Shown: in pieces, positions 24,142 through 32,141 of the stretch
How positions within the stretch are numbered: the first letter of the stretch is position 1
Layout of the letters: each line of letters begins with the position of its first letter
NCBI GenBank assembly: GCA_019747875.1
Contig: JAIEQI010000049.1
Span: 21,485 to 85,484, forward strand
From: Candidatus Obscuribacterales bacterium
GTDB lineage: Bacteria; Cyanobacteriota; Vampirovibrionia; Obscuribacterales; Obscuribacteraceae
Length of the DNA stretch: 64,000 nucleotides
Direction: 5' to 3'
Position numbers and translations under genes: made by a program
The notes under the pieces: generated by a model
Told to the model about the DNA's origin: nothing
Databases searched by the model: none
Seen by the model: the letters and a program-made list of their open reading frames with translations, nothing else

Positions 24142-25169
24142 TCTTTCTTTTCGGGAGGTGCCGCTTTTTTGCCGGGTCTGGGAGGCTTCTTGCCTTGTCT
24201 GTAATGTCCTGTCGGGTCCAATGTGGGAGCCCAGGCATCCTTGACTGCATAGCGCAGCGCATCGAAGTGCGAAATCGCCGTATCCCAAGTTACTTGATCG
24301 AAACTTTCCGTTACCTCTGCAATCGCTCCGGCAAGCGCTTTTACGATCAAATAATCGCTCTCGATACCGGAGAGAAAAGTCATTGCTAAAAACTGTTTTT
24401 TTGAATCAGTTTGATGTTGAAAGTAATCGAGTAAATGCGTCGCCTGTCCATTTATCGTTTCCACTCTAACTTGCGTGGCTACCGCGAACGGTGAGGCGTG
24501 GATCTGCTGAGACAGAACCCCGTATGTCTTTTTTAACCGTGTACCCATCAAGTCTTCTGCTTCAGATATGCAGGACATAATCGGAAACTTCGATTCATAT
24601 TTATCATAAGCGCGGTTGCTGATTGCATTCATCCAAACTTGCGCATGCTCGGGGCTTCGCAGCATCTTAATCGCGAATGCACAAAACTCAATTGCTTTTC
24701 TACGATAGCTCGACTGATCAAAAGGGTGTCCACGCAAACAGCACAAATTACCTATGATCATTTGATAACGGCATGACTGCATGCAATGCAATAGCGCTAT
24801 CAGTTGATTCGCATCCAAGCGATTCTTCGTTTTACCAAGCAGTACCGACAGCAAATCGTACAGACCCAGCAATTGTCCTAGAAGTTGCCCGGTATTCTTT
24901 AAATAAGCGCGAACCTCTTTGTACGCACCATCCTCCTGTCTCTTTATCAAGTCAACGACATCGATCGGGTCGGTTAGCTGGTCCGCTACCCACGACCTGG
25001 CTAGTACACCCGGCGGGATGTGAAAATGATCGGCTGCGTCAAGCAGGGCTCTCATCAGAGGCTCATCAGCCCTGAATTGGACAATACCCCTGCTTATGAT
25101 CCGTTCACGCTCTTCATCAACCACTGAAATCACCGATGTAAGACATTGTACTACAAGTATATCTTGCAT
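24138..25169 (-). CDS. Unknown 343-aa protein
   Basis: I do not recognise the family. The N-terminal ~60 residues include RADEPLMRALLDAADHFHI, which could be a ribbon-helix-helix-like or simply helical segment. The rest is alpha-helical with several Cys (CMQSCRYQMIIGNLCCLRG). The C-terminus is a basic, Pro/Lys-rich tail (GKKPPRPGKKAAPPEKKD). There are no signal or TM segments. It is convergent with the replication gene and overlaps it by 4 bases. The region around HPFDQSSYRRKAIEFCAFAIKM vaguely resembles DUF5677-type helical proteins; this is a weak impression. Confidence 0.6.
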   Translation of the reverse strand: MQDILVVQCLTSVISVVDEERERIISRGIVQFRADEPLMRALLDAADHFHIPPGVLARSWVADQLTDPIDVVDLIKRQEDGAYKEVRAYLKNTGQLLGQLLGLYDLLSVLLGKTKNRLDANQLIALLHCMQSCRYQMIIGNLCCLRGHPFDQSSYRRKAIEFCAFAIKMLRSPEHAQVWMNAISNRAYDKYESKFPIMSCISEAEDLMGTRLKKTYGVLSQQIHASPFAVATQVRVETINGQATHLLDYFQHQTDSKKQFLAMTFLSGIESDYLIVKALAGAIAEVTESFDQVTWDTAISHFDALRYAVKDAWAPTLDPTGHYRQGKKPPRPGKKAAPPEKKD

Positions 25170-25509
25170 TTAATGTTCGTCAACGGGCTTTTCGGTGGTT
25201 TTCGTCGAATTTAAAAGCCTCACTGGGTCCGGAAATTACCGACTATTCGCCAATGTATGCCCAATTCCTCGCTCCAACAGCAGGCAATTTATTGAGGGAA
25301 GCCACATTTGAGCACTAAGCTCATCTGTGGTTTTCGTTTCCAGTCCGGGTTTTTTAGACTAATCCTAGGCAGGCTCAGCGTTTTAACGATTTAATAACCG
25401 AATGACGCTTGCCTGACATCCATCCGTGTGCTACATTGATATTATTCATCTGCCAATGGAGGCAGAAAGAGTTCGGAAGGCGCACGCGTAAGCGAGGCGT
25501 CTTTTGCCT
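25170..25509. other. 340-base intergenic region
   Basis: No gene seen. It should hold the promoter of the minus-strand unknown gene starting at 25,169. Near 25,478-25,508 an imperfect stem (AAGGCG, CGCGTAAGCG, GGCGTCTTTTGCCTT) could terminate the DUF3800 operon that ends at 25,510. Confidence 0.4.
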
Positions 25510-26001
25510 TTAGGGCACTCTTTTATCATACTTGTTGTTCAGCTTCGCCTTGTTCCAGTCTTCGACCCAGAATGACGTAATGAGGTGGTACAAACCGTCG
25601 CGTTCCGCGATGATGACAAGAAAATTGTCTGCCTCAGCCCAGATATACCATCTGGGCTCCATCTTGTTTTTCACTGCCTCAAGATACTTCCAGGTCTTGA
25701 AGTGCTGATGGTTTTCTATAATGAAGCGAATCCAATTGATGCGTTCTGCACGGTTGGGATCTGGATCGCGTCCGCCATCTTTGTGCTCTTTGGTAATGAG
25801 GTGCCAGAATTTGGCTTCCTTTCCCTCGTCCTCCGGTCCACTGAACCTGCTCACCAAGACTGGTCTGCCTTGAAACCTTGGTTTTGGTGGAGTCAAAAAG
25901 TCTTGTGTGAACGTTTCATAGTATTTGTCAACGAACGCGGCCCATTCCGACCAATCATCGGAAAACCAGATGGGTTCGGGCAAAGTAACAGGAGCGTTCA
26001 T
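25510..26001 (-). CDS. Partner of DUF3800 protein, possible nuclease-fold toxin
   Basis: A 163-aa protein: acidic-aromatic N-terminus, middle with REHINWIRFIIENH-like helices, and C-terminal WYIWAEADNFLVIIAERDGLYHLITSFWVE. The last block resembles the beta-strand core of BECR-fold RNases, where a conserved H/T pair sits in such a strand. This is only an impression and the function is not established. It overlaps the DUF3800 gene by 4 bases, so the two form one transcription unit. There is no signal peptide. Confidence 0.55.
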   Translation of the reverse strand: MNAPVTLPEPIWFSDDWSEWAAFVDKYYETFTQDFLTPPKPRFQGRPVLVSRFSGPEDEGKEAKFWHLITKEHKDGGRDPDPNRAERINWIRFIIENHQHFKTWKYLEAVKNKMEPRWYIWAEADNFLVIIAERDGLYHLITSFWVEDWNKAKLNNKYDKRVP

Positions 26002-26726
26002 TGCCCAACTACTTCCTTTGGATGGAAGATGAACACATCAAATTTGTCTTCAGCAAGTGGGCTTGTAAGCACCAATTGTTTCTGGTAGTGCTTCTCGATT
26101 CTGTCCACTATCTGAGATTTTGCCGCGTTTCCGCTTAAATGCCGGTTGCGGTAAGCAACTGCACCGAGTAGAAAATCCGCAACTTGGACAAGTCCGACTT
26201 CACGAGAATGGACATTCTGAATGGTGCTTATCAGCGCTCCCTGATAATCGTGTTTTGCAGTACAAAGCACGTCGCGCAATTTCGGTAGCATTAGCCGCCC
26301 GCGCGTGTCTTTCAAATCTATGTAAACTTCATACTTCTTGCTCGGCAGCAGAACTCGATGCAGCAACTGATAGTAAAGTTTGTAGTAAAACTCATCGTGT
26401 GAACCGCGATTGAAAACTGCGTGATTGAGCTTGTCTTTGTCTGCCACCACCACGGATCGAAAGTGCAATGCGCTTGAGGCAAAGAACCAGTCAACTATTT
26501 CTAGGAAAAAAGCTAGTCGTGACTGCGATACCTTCTGCCATTTGAGTTCACCGCGAGCATGATGTTTTTCCTTGATCGCGTCGAGTTCATCGGTCAAGTG
26601 CCTGACGGCTTTTTTGTCAGTCCATACGCAACCGACAAGCATCACCGACTGCCCGTCATGCTCTAAATGGCATGACTCGTCGCAATAGATTGCCTGAATA
26701 TCGCTCTTTGCCGGTTCGGACTCCAA
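25998..26726 (-). CDS. DUF3800 (RNase H-like fold) protein
   Basis: A 242-aa protein with YCDESCHL near residue 13, typical of DUF3800 (usually YxDESG), Glu in ARGELKWQKV, YEVYIDLKDTRGR, and the C-terminal VQVADFLLGAVAYR. These supply the acidic residues of a probable metal-dependent nuclease fold. DUF3800 genes are frequent on plasmids and prophages and near defence loci (general knowledge). The pairing with the 163-aa protein through a 4-base overlap suggests a two-component toxin-like or phage-response system, which is inference. The ATG at 26,726 is preceded by AAGGAG. Confidence 0.72.
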   Translation of the reverse strand: MESEPAKSDIQAIYCDESCHLEHDGQSVMLVGCVWTDKKAVRHLTDELDAIKEKHHARGELKWQKVSQSRLAFFLEIVDWFFASSALHFRSVVVADKDKLNHAVFNRGSHDEFYYKLYYQLLHRVLLPSKKYEVYIDLKDTRGRLMLPKLRDVLCTAKHDYQGALISTIQNVHSREVGLVQVADFLLGAVAYRNRHLSGNAAKSQIVDRIEKHYQKQLVLTSPLAEDKFDVFIFHPKEVVGQ

Positions 26727-26950
26727 TTACATTCTCCTTTTCGATGAGCCTCGTTCGAATTTCCAGACGATACTGGCGCATCGGCGCGCTTGAAAACCGG
26801 CTTTCGATACTGATTGGCGAGCATTAAGTATTATAGAAGCTATCGCTTGGGTACCCCGTTCTTGATATCTGTGGTGACGCTTGACCCGCGTGTTATCCAA
26901 ACCTGATGGCAAAATTTGTCCATTACTTGATCAAGGACGATAATTAGACA

Positions 26951-27649
26951 ATGTGCGGCAGATACACACTTACACGCGCCGAAGAACGCGAGTTCGGTGA
27001 GCGCTTTCTGATCTCTGACATTAGCGAAACCCGATTGGTCCCGCGCTTCAACATCGCGCCAAGTCAGAATGTGGCGGCGATTCTGCAGGAGAATGGGAGG
27101 ACCGTCCTGTCCTCGCTGAAATGGGGACTGATTCCCTCCTGGGCGAAAGACCTGAAGAAAACCAAGCCGATGATCAATGCCCGCATTGAGACTATTGCCG
27201 AGAAGCCGTTTTTCAAAAGTGCGCTCAAGACCAGGCGCTGCATTATTCCGGCAGATGGTTTTTTTGAATGGCGTCAAGATCCTGATACCGGACAGAAGAT
27301 CCCGACATACATTCACCTGCCTGACAAAGCAATGTTTGGATTCGCTGGGCTCTGGGACCGTTGGACTTCAGAGGACGGTGAGGTTTTGAGAACTTGCACC
27401 ATCATCACCATGCCGGCGAACTCGTTCATGCAAACGATTCATGATCGGATGCCGGCGATATTGCCGCCACAGAATGAGACTTCTTGGCTCAATCAAGCAG
27501 AGACCGATGTCTCTACTTTGCTCTCCTTGCTAGTTCCAATTGACTCAAGCAGCCTTGCCTCATTTGCCGTATCGAAGGCCGTGAATTCCCCGAGAACCGA
27601 CACTCAAGACTGTATAGCCGCCTTGCTGCCTAGCCGACAAGGCGTGTAG
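26951..27649 (+). CDS. SRAP-domain protein (YedK/HMCES family)
   Basis: A 232-aa protein with MCGRYTLT at the N-terminus, where Cys2 forms the thiazolidine cross-link to abasic sites. FNIAPSQNV, WGLIPSWAKD, NARIETI, CIIPADGFFEW and HDRMPAI supply the conserved Asn, Glu and His. It shields abasic sites in single-stranded DNA. Its place near umuDC fits a DNA-damage or plasmid-transfer role, and SRAP genes are common on mobile elements. The 3' end overlaps the par-type repeats at 27,612-27,655. Confidence 0.9.
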   Translation: MCGRYTLTRAEEREFGERFLISDISETRLVPRFNIAPSQNVAAILQENGRTVLSSLKWGLIPSWAKDLKKTKPMINARIETIAEKPFFKSALKTRRCIIPADGFFEWRQDPDTGQKIPTYIHLPDKAMFGFAGLWDRWTSEDGEVLRTCTIITMPANSFMQTIHDRMPAILPPQNETSWLNQAETDVSTLLSLLVPIDSSSLASFAVSKAVNSPRTDTQDCIAALLPSRQGV

Positions 27650-27655
27650 CCGATT
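27612..27655. repeat. Distant copy of par-type repeat words
   Basis: GCCTTGCTGCCTAGCCG followed by GACAAGGCG and GTAGCCG repeats the words found beside parA and at 18.8-19.1 kb, partly inside the end of the SRAP gene. It may be a secondary centromere site or a mobile palindromic repeat. Confidence 0.4.
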
Positions 27656-27799
27656 CGCAATTCATTGATTGCCCTGACTGCTCAATGGCTATCGCGAGTC
27701 CCGTGATTTGTTTTCCTTGCCTAGTGCCATTTAGTTTGGCCTTCGTAACCACGTGCACCGCTTCGCGATAAAATACTCCGGTTTGAATGAAATGGGCAA

Positions 27800-28570
27800 A
27801 TGGCAAAGAAAACACAGATTAGAAAGTCCGCTGTTCGGTTCAAAACCGATGTTGATGCTCTTTTGCACTTCACGACTACAGCCACTCAGGGCGTATCTGA
27901 TGAATACCAATCTTGGATTTACGACGGTGCAATCATCAGGCTTTATAGACTGTTTGAAAAGCTTATGCTAGAAGCACTTGTAGGCGCCATAAACAACGAT
28001 ACAACAACAGTGTCAGCCACTCTTGGAGTCAAATTCCCCAAACATTTGACTGATGAAGCCTGTCAATATCTTGTTATAGGTTCAGGCTACTTCGACTTTA
28101 AGGGCAGGGACGGCTTACTTCAGATCCTCAAAGAATTCGTTCCGTCAGGCAAGGTCAAAACAGAAACAAAGGAAAAAAGGAAAAGTAAGAAAACGAAAAC
28201 CGCCAAGCTTGCTACTCCAGCGACGCCTGCAGCTCCCATCAAACACTATCTCGTAACAATCATCGAAAAAGCAATCTACAAGCCCTATCTAGACCAGCTT
28301 TCAGCGTTGCGAAACTTTGCAGCACATGAAAGCACGAAATCCCGGAACGCAGTTTTGAAGGCTACAAATCAAGCACGAATCAAATCCAGCGGAGCTTGGT
28401 TGAAACGCACTCCGGCTGGCAAAAAGCAGCGCAGATTTGATGAGTTGTGTGACAGACTAAAGACCATTGCTTCAGAAATAGAAACAAATGCACCCGCCAT
28501 CAAGACTCGTAAACCAGCCGCAAAAGCTGGTGTCCGAAGTTCGACCGCAGTCTCGGTAACCAAGAAATGA
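27800..28570 (+). CDS. HEPN-domain protein (RiboL-PSP type)
   Basis: A 256-aa helical protein. IYDGAIIRLYRLFEKLMLEALVG at the start and LDQLSALRNFAAHESTKSRN further on give the R-N-x(3)-H motif of HEPN RNases, here in the form of RiboL-PSP-HEPN proteins. A Lys/Thr-rich linker (about 117-150) and a basic C-terminal tail surround it. HEPN proteins cut RNA in toxin-antitoxin and abortive infection systems. The partner, if any, is not obvious: flanking genes are SRAP and umuC. The ATG at 27,800 follows a weak GGGCAAATGG context. Confidence 0.65.
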   Translation: MAKKTQIRKSAVRFKTDVDALLHFTTTATQGVSDEYQSWIYDGAIIRLYRLFEKLMLEALVGAINNDTTTVSATLGVKFPKHLTDEACQYLVIGSGYFDFKGRDGLLQILKEFVPSGKVKTETKEKRKSKKTKTAKLATPATPAAPIKHYLVTIIEKAIYKPYLDQLSALRNFAAHESTKSRNAVLKATNQARIKSSGAWLKRTPAGKKQRRFDELCDRLKTIASEIETNAPAIKTRKPAAKAGVRSSTAVSVTKK

Positions 28571-28593
28571 CGTTAGTCGTGTAGAGGACCTAC

Positions 28594-29889
28594 TTACGCC
28601 TTGGCGATCGGCAAGCTGTCCCAGCAGGTTGTGTATGCCGGCGTCCGATGCTCAGACTTTATCCTCCATGTTTCATTGCGTCCCTCTGCCGCCAAGTAAA
28701 GGGTCTTGTGTCCCATTGCGGCGTTCGTTGCATCCAAAACCTGCATCAGCCTCTGCGACTTTGATATTTTCTCGACAGGCGAAAAAATCTGTAGCTGCTG
28801 CGATTGTGCTGGCGCCAGATCCATAAGCACAACCCCAGCTTTTTGATAGGCATAGCCGGACTTGTAGATTTCATGCAGCACGGACATGGCCGCTTTAGTT
28901 ATGGCAATGGTGTCATCGGTCGGACTGGTTAGCCGATAGCTCCCTTGCCGGCAGTATTGTGGCTGCGATTTAGAAAACGTATTTGTTTGGATGAAGACCT
29001 GGACCACGGCAACATGTGACCCGTCTCGACGCAGTTTCTCAGCCGCCCGGCTCGCATAGCTTGCCACGGCTTCTTCAAGATCGTTGACTGAATGAACGTA
29101 ACTACCGAATGACCTTGAGCAAATAATCTGTTTTCTTGGCTCTGTGATTTCTTCTAGGCTTAAGCAGGACATGCCGCGTAATTCCAGAACGGTTCGTTTC
29201 ACGACCACGCTGAAGCGTTCTTGCATTTGCTCCGGATCTGCATCGCGCAAATCCTTCACTGTCCTGATTCCTATATTGTTCAATCGCTCTGACAGCTTAC
29301 GCCCGATGCCCCAAATTTCATCAACTAAAATATCTTGCATTAGAGCCGACTGTTCTTGCTCAGAAAGCGTCCTGATATCAAAGACACCGCTATATTGCTG
29401 TCGTTTCTTGGCGATGAAATTACTCAGCTTTGCTAGCGTCTTGCTTGGACCGATCCCCACGCAAACAGGTAGGCCGAGCCATTGTTTTATAATCTCGCGA
29501 ATATCTTGCCCGTGATTGGTGGCATCAGAGAATCCGCTGAAATCCAGAAAGCACTCGTCTATTGAGTAGACCTCCTGATGCGGACTCATGGTCGAAAGCA
29601 CGTTCATCACACGCTCTGATAGATCTGCGTAGAGAGCATAGTTGGAAGACAGCGTGACTATCTTGTGCCGGCGGACTAGATCGCCAATCTTAAAGAGCGG
29701 AATGCCCATCCTGACGCCCAGGTCTTTTGCTTCATTTGAGCGCGCCACAATGCAACCATCGTTGTTAGATAGGACAACAACAGGTTTTTCCTCAAGTGAC
29801 GGCTTGAACAGCCGCTCGCAAGACACGTAAAAGTTATTGCAATCAACCAGCCCGAATACCTTTGTGAAACAAGCGGCATCAGACTTCAT
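28594..29889 (-). CDS. umuC: DNA polymerase V catalytic subunit UmuC
   Basis: A 431-aa Y-family polymerase. FGLVDCNNFYVSCERLF (metal-binding Asp), YSIDECFLDFSG (catalytic D-E), the helix-hairpin-helix IWGIGRKLSERLNNIGI, and a C-terminal UmuC region (FSPVEKISKSQRLMQVLDAINA-like, TPAYTTCWDSLP) are all present. With cleaved UmuD it carries out translesion synthesis. Its ATG overlaps the umuD 3' end by 11 bases. Plasmid-borne umuDC/rumAB-type operons are common and raise mutation frequency after damage. Confidence 0.93.
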   Translation of the reverse strand: MKSDAACFTKVFGLVDCNNFYVSCERLFKPSLEEKPVVVLSNNDGCIVARSNEAKDLGVRMGIPLFKIGDLVRRHKIVTLSSNYALYADLSERVMNVLSTMSPHQEVYSIDECFLDFSGFSDATNHGQDIREIIKQWLGLPVCVGIGPSKTLAKLSNFIAKKRQQYSGVFDIRTLSEQEQSALMQDILVDEIWGIGRKLSERLNNIGIRTVKDLRDADPEQMQERFSVVVKRTVLELRGMSCLSLEEITEPRKQIICSRSFGSYVHSVNDLEEAVASYASRAAEKLRRDGSHVAVVQVFIQTNTFSKSQPQYCRQGSYRLTSPTDDTIAITKAAMSVLHEIYKSGYAYQKAGVVLMDLAPAQSQQLQIFSPVEKISKSQRLMQVLDATNAAMGHKTLYLAAEGRNETWRIKSEHRTPAYTTCWDSLPIAKA

Positions 29890-30274
29890 GGATCACTTTT
29901 GTCACCACTCCCCACACTGCGAATTCCTGTTCCTCGGTTACTTCTATCTGCGCGTAGTTGGGATTCTCTGCAGCCAGAAATACTTTCTGATTTGCATAGA
30001 GCAATCGTTTCACTACCAGTTCACCATCGACCACTGCTACCACTATTTTCTTGTGGACGGCCGGAATAGACTTATCGACAATTAGAAGGTCACCATTGTG
30101 GATGCCGGCACCGATCATGGAGTCTCCGCTAACCCGTAGAAAAAACGTCGCCTGCCGATTGCCGACCAGGTGCTCGTTCAAATCCAGCTTCTTTTCCACA
30201 TAGTCATCTGCCGGGCTCGGAAAGCCGGCAGATATAGGACTGGCAAAAAGCGGAAGTTCGGCTGAATCAGACAT
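29879..30274 (-). CDS. umuD: UmuD, S24-family self-cleaving subunit of Pol V
   Basis: A 131-aa protein aligned end to end with E. coli UmuD. The cleavage site SAGFPSPADDYVE has Ala16-Gly17, the nucleophile is Ser52 in GDSM, and Lys89 in VVKRL is the general base. The ATG at 30,274 (MSDSAELPLF) is preferred over a TTG ten codons upstream because it matches the family start. A palindrome at 30,294-30,315 lies in the promoter position. RecA-stimulated cleavage activates it for Pol V. Confidence 0.88.
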   Translation of the reverse strand: MSDSAELPLFASPISAGFPSPADDYVEKKLDLNEHLVGNRQATFFLRVSGDSMIGAGIHNGDLLIVDKSIPAVHKKIVVAVVDGELVVKRLLYANQKVFLAAENPNYAQIEVTEEQEFAVWGVVTKVIHEV

Positions 30275-30293
30275 TTGGCGGGCAAACTCTTGG

Positions 30294-30315
30294 ATACCAT
30301 ACAAAAATATGGTAT
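30294..30315 (-). promoter_or_regulatory. Candidate SOS/LexA operator of umuDC
   Basis: ATACCATA and TATGGTAT form a perfect 8-bp dyad around CAAAAA, 20 bases upstream of the umuD ATG. It does not match the E. coli CTG-N10-CAG or the Gram-positive box. It may be the operator of this host's LexA or of a plasmid repressor. TATAAT-like sequence inside the arms would let a repressor block RNA polymerase. Confidence 0.5.
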
Positions 30316-30515
30316 ATTACCTGGAGCGCTTTGTCCATCCGGGTCCAGTCCCGATTGATTGCCCTGACAACCTGCACCGCTTCGTTGAACAGCTCGAATG
30401 ATTCTTGCGGCTTGCGCCGAAACGCGGCCGCACCCATGAACATGTCGCCGAAACTTTGCAACCCGCTGGAGAAATTCGGCGCGCTGCGCGCTACTTTCGC
30501 AAATTAGGTTAATAT

Positions 30516-30547
30516 TTGACAAAACCTAAAGCGGTTTGGGTTATTAT
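30516..30547 (+). promoter_or_regulatory. Promoter and dyad upstream of the 208-aa gene
   Basis: TTGACA (30,516-30,521) and TATTAT (30,542-30,547) flank the dyad AAACC (30,522-30,526) and GGTTT (30,533-30,537). The spacing of 20 is long for sigma-70, so activation or a shifted -10 box is possible. It lies 47 bases before the ATG at 30,594. Confidence 0.4.
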
Positions 30548-30593
30548 GGTAAGAGGTAATTCGGTCGATTCGCGAATATAGGACTATTGCACC

Positions 30594-31220
30594 ATGATAG
30601 ACGAAAAAAGGGTAGTTAATTTAGACGAGAATGAAGCTTCCCTTGCGCTTCATGCGGTTCGCTTCTACATGAATGCAAAAGGGCGAGAAATAAGCGCTAA
30701 CACTGAGCGCCTGGAAGCCAAGCTAGATCAGTTTCTTAGCGGGACTATCTTCACCGTTACTCAGGTCGAAAGTGTTGCCTCAATTCTAGGAGCGCGCGGG
30801 GGCACCAAAGGTGGTGCCTCGACTTCCGAGGCTAAAAGAGCTGCTGCTGCCGCGAATGGTGCCAAAGGTGGACGCCCGCCCAAGCCTAACCTTTTCATCA
30901 AATTCTCAAAAAGTGTCTGGTATGAGCCTGATCCGAAGCTGCTAAATGAGCTGTACCAGTTGATTGGAAACAATACCTGGCTTCCCGATGAAGGTGCCGA
31001 CGAGAAAGAAGGCCCCTATGTGAGAGTCCATGTACCAGAAGTGAATGCACGTCTTGAGAAACTTCTGAGTAATTCTCTCAACGTCTTTGAATGGGATGAG
31101 CAGGGGCTTTACAGATTTTGCATGGAGCACGTGAACAATGCTGCCGTACAACTTCGCTCTGCCGAAACCGCTGATGCAAAGTGCATTACATGCGGTAAGC
31201 AAGCACACTGGATTTACTGA
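30594..31220 (+). CDS. Unknown protein with AT-hook-like motif
   Basis: A 208-aa protein, not recognised. Residues 80-101 are Ala/Gly/Lys-rich (NGAKGGRPPKPN) and contain GRP, similar to an AT-hook or HMG-like minor-groove binder. The C-terminus has CITCGKQAHW, a possible half zinc knuckle. The remainder is helical. A dyad-containing promoter lies upstream. It may be a plasmid regulator, which is inference. An unexplained 411-base non-coding stretch follows. Confidence 0.6.
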   Translation: MIDEKRVVNLDENEASLALHAVRFYMNAKGREISANTERLEAKLDQFLSGTIFTVTQVESVASILGARGGTKGGASTSEAKRAAAAANGAKGGRPPKPNLFIKFSKSVWYEPDPKLLNELYQLIGNNTWLPDEGADEKEGPYVRVHVPEVNARLEKLLSNSLNVFEWDEQGLYRFCMEHVNNAAVQLRSAETADAKCITCGKQAHWIY

Positions 31221-31577
31221 ACCGGGAGCGAAGATACCACTTCTATACTTATAGAAAGGCTGATGCGGTCTAGGCGCCGCACGTTGGTCAGCGGGTTTCG
31301 CTTTTACTGCAAATTAGCTCTTCGCACGAATTAGCATATGCCCTTTTGCACCGCTGGCAATTGGAATAGAGTTCTGGTGTGTTCATGGCTAGCATTGTTC
31401 CACCTCAGTTGTTGCCAAACTATCCACATTTACACAATCAGCCAGCAACGCTGTTACGGCCCAGCTTTAATTGTTGTGCGGTAACCACGAAAAGCATGGT
31501 GATCTCACCAATTACAACCGCCCGTGGTGGCTATATATTCTCCTGATACAACCACTGGTAGTGGCGAGAGTAATTTT
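31221..31577. other. Non-coding stretch
   Basis: No gene seen. TGCGG and CCGCA words near 31,264-31,282 can form a stem (TGCGG around TCTAGGCG), perhaps terminating the preceding gene. The remainder should carry the promoter of the next gene. Confidence 0.4.
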
Positions 31578-31607
31578 CCCGGCTTAGCCGGGTTGGGCGT
31601 AAAGCCC
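31578..31607 (+). promoter_or_regulatory. Tandem hairpins in the leader of the 166-aa gene
   Basis: CCCGGC-TTA-GCCGGG (31,578-31,592) and GGGC-GTAAA-GCCC (31,595-31,607) are adjacent perfect stems, followed by TCTAGGAGA, the ribosome binding site of the gene at 31,632. They could be an attenuator or an mRNA-stabilising leader. They do not match a riboswitch I know. Confidence 0.4.
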
Positions 31608-31631
31608 GTTTCTAGGAGACAAATAAATATC

Positions 31632-32132
31632 ATGAGTGAAACAGATAATCGTTGCGTTGAAGATTCGAGATTTAACACAGCCTTCAAAATCGCAATACGA
31701 GAACAACACCAGGACCTCGTTCTAGCTTCTCGCCTGAGCCCTGAAAGAGAAGCCGAGCTGTTCAGCCTTTGTAACGATCCGGATTTTATCAACCGGCAAA
31801 TTGCGGCAACCAAAAAAGATCAGCTCCGCCGAGCAATGAACGTAATTGATCTAGTATCTGATGATCTCTATATTGCCCAAAACAAATGGACAGAAACACC
31901 TGAACAATTGGGAAAATTGGCTGGCAGGCTGGAAGCCAACGCTGGCTGGCACGCGGAACATGGCATGCCTGGTCCTGCGCTGATGGACTTCAGGCGTGAA
32001 TTGCGCATCGTAAAATCCTGCCTTGGAGAAGATTCAAACGAAGCACAGTCAATATCGCGCATTATTAACTCGTTGGAAAATCCCCAACAACGATATTACG
32101 TAATGCCGCCCTGGCGCTTACCGGTAAAGTAA
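31632..32132 (+). CDS. Unknown helical protein
   Basis: A 166-aa soluble protein, not recognised, predicted mostly helical (EREAELFSLCNDPDFINRQI, EQLGKLAGRLEANAGWHAEH, RRELRIVKSCLGEDSNEAQ), perhaps TPR-like. The ATG at 31,632 has AGGAGA 11 bases upstream; the frame is open further 5' but crosses the leader hairpins. It is convergent with the TPR operon downstream (9-base gap). Confidence 0.6.
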   Translation: MSETDNRCVEDSRFNTAFKIAIREQHQDLVLASRLSPEREAELFSLCNDPDFINRQIAATKKDQLRRAMNVIDLVSDDLYIAQNKWTETPEQLGKLAGRLEANAGWHAEHGMPGPALMDFRRELRIVKSCLGEDSNEAQSISRIINSLENPQQRYYVMPPWRLPVK

Positions 32133-32141
32133 GTCTCTGCC

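Noticed and set aside
30267..30461. 64-aa ORF upstream of umuD, overlapping its ATG
   Set aside because: The overlap looks like translational coupling. However, the candidate SOS operator lies inside the frame, no ribosome binding site is seen, and the sequence resembles no UmuD-associated protein.
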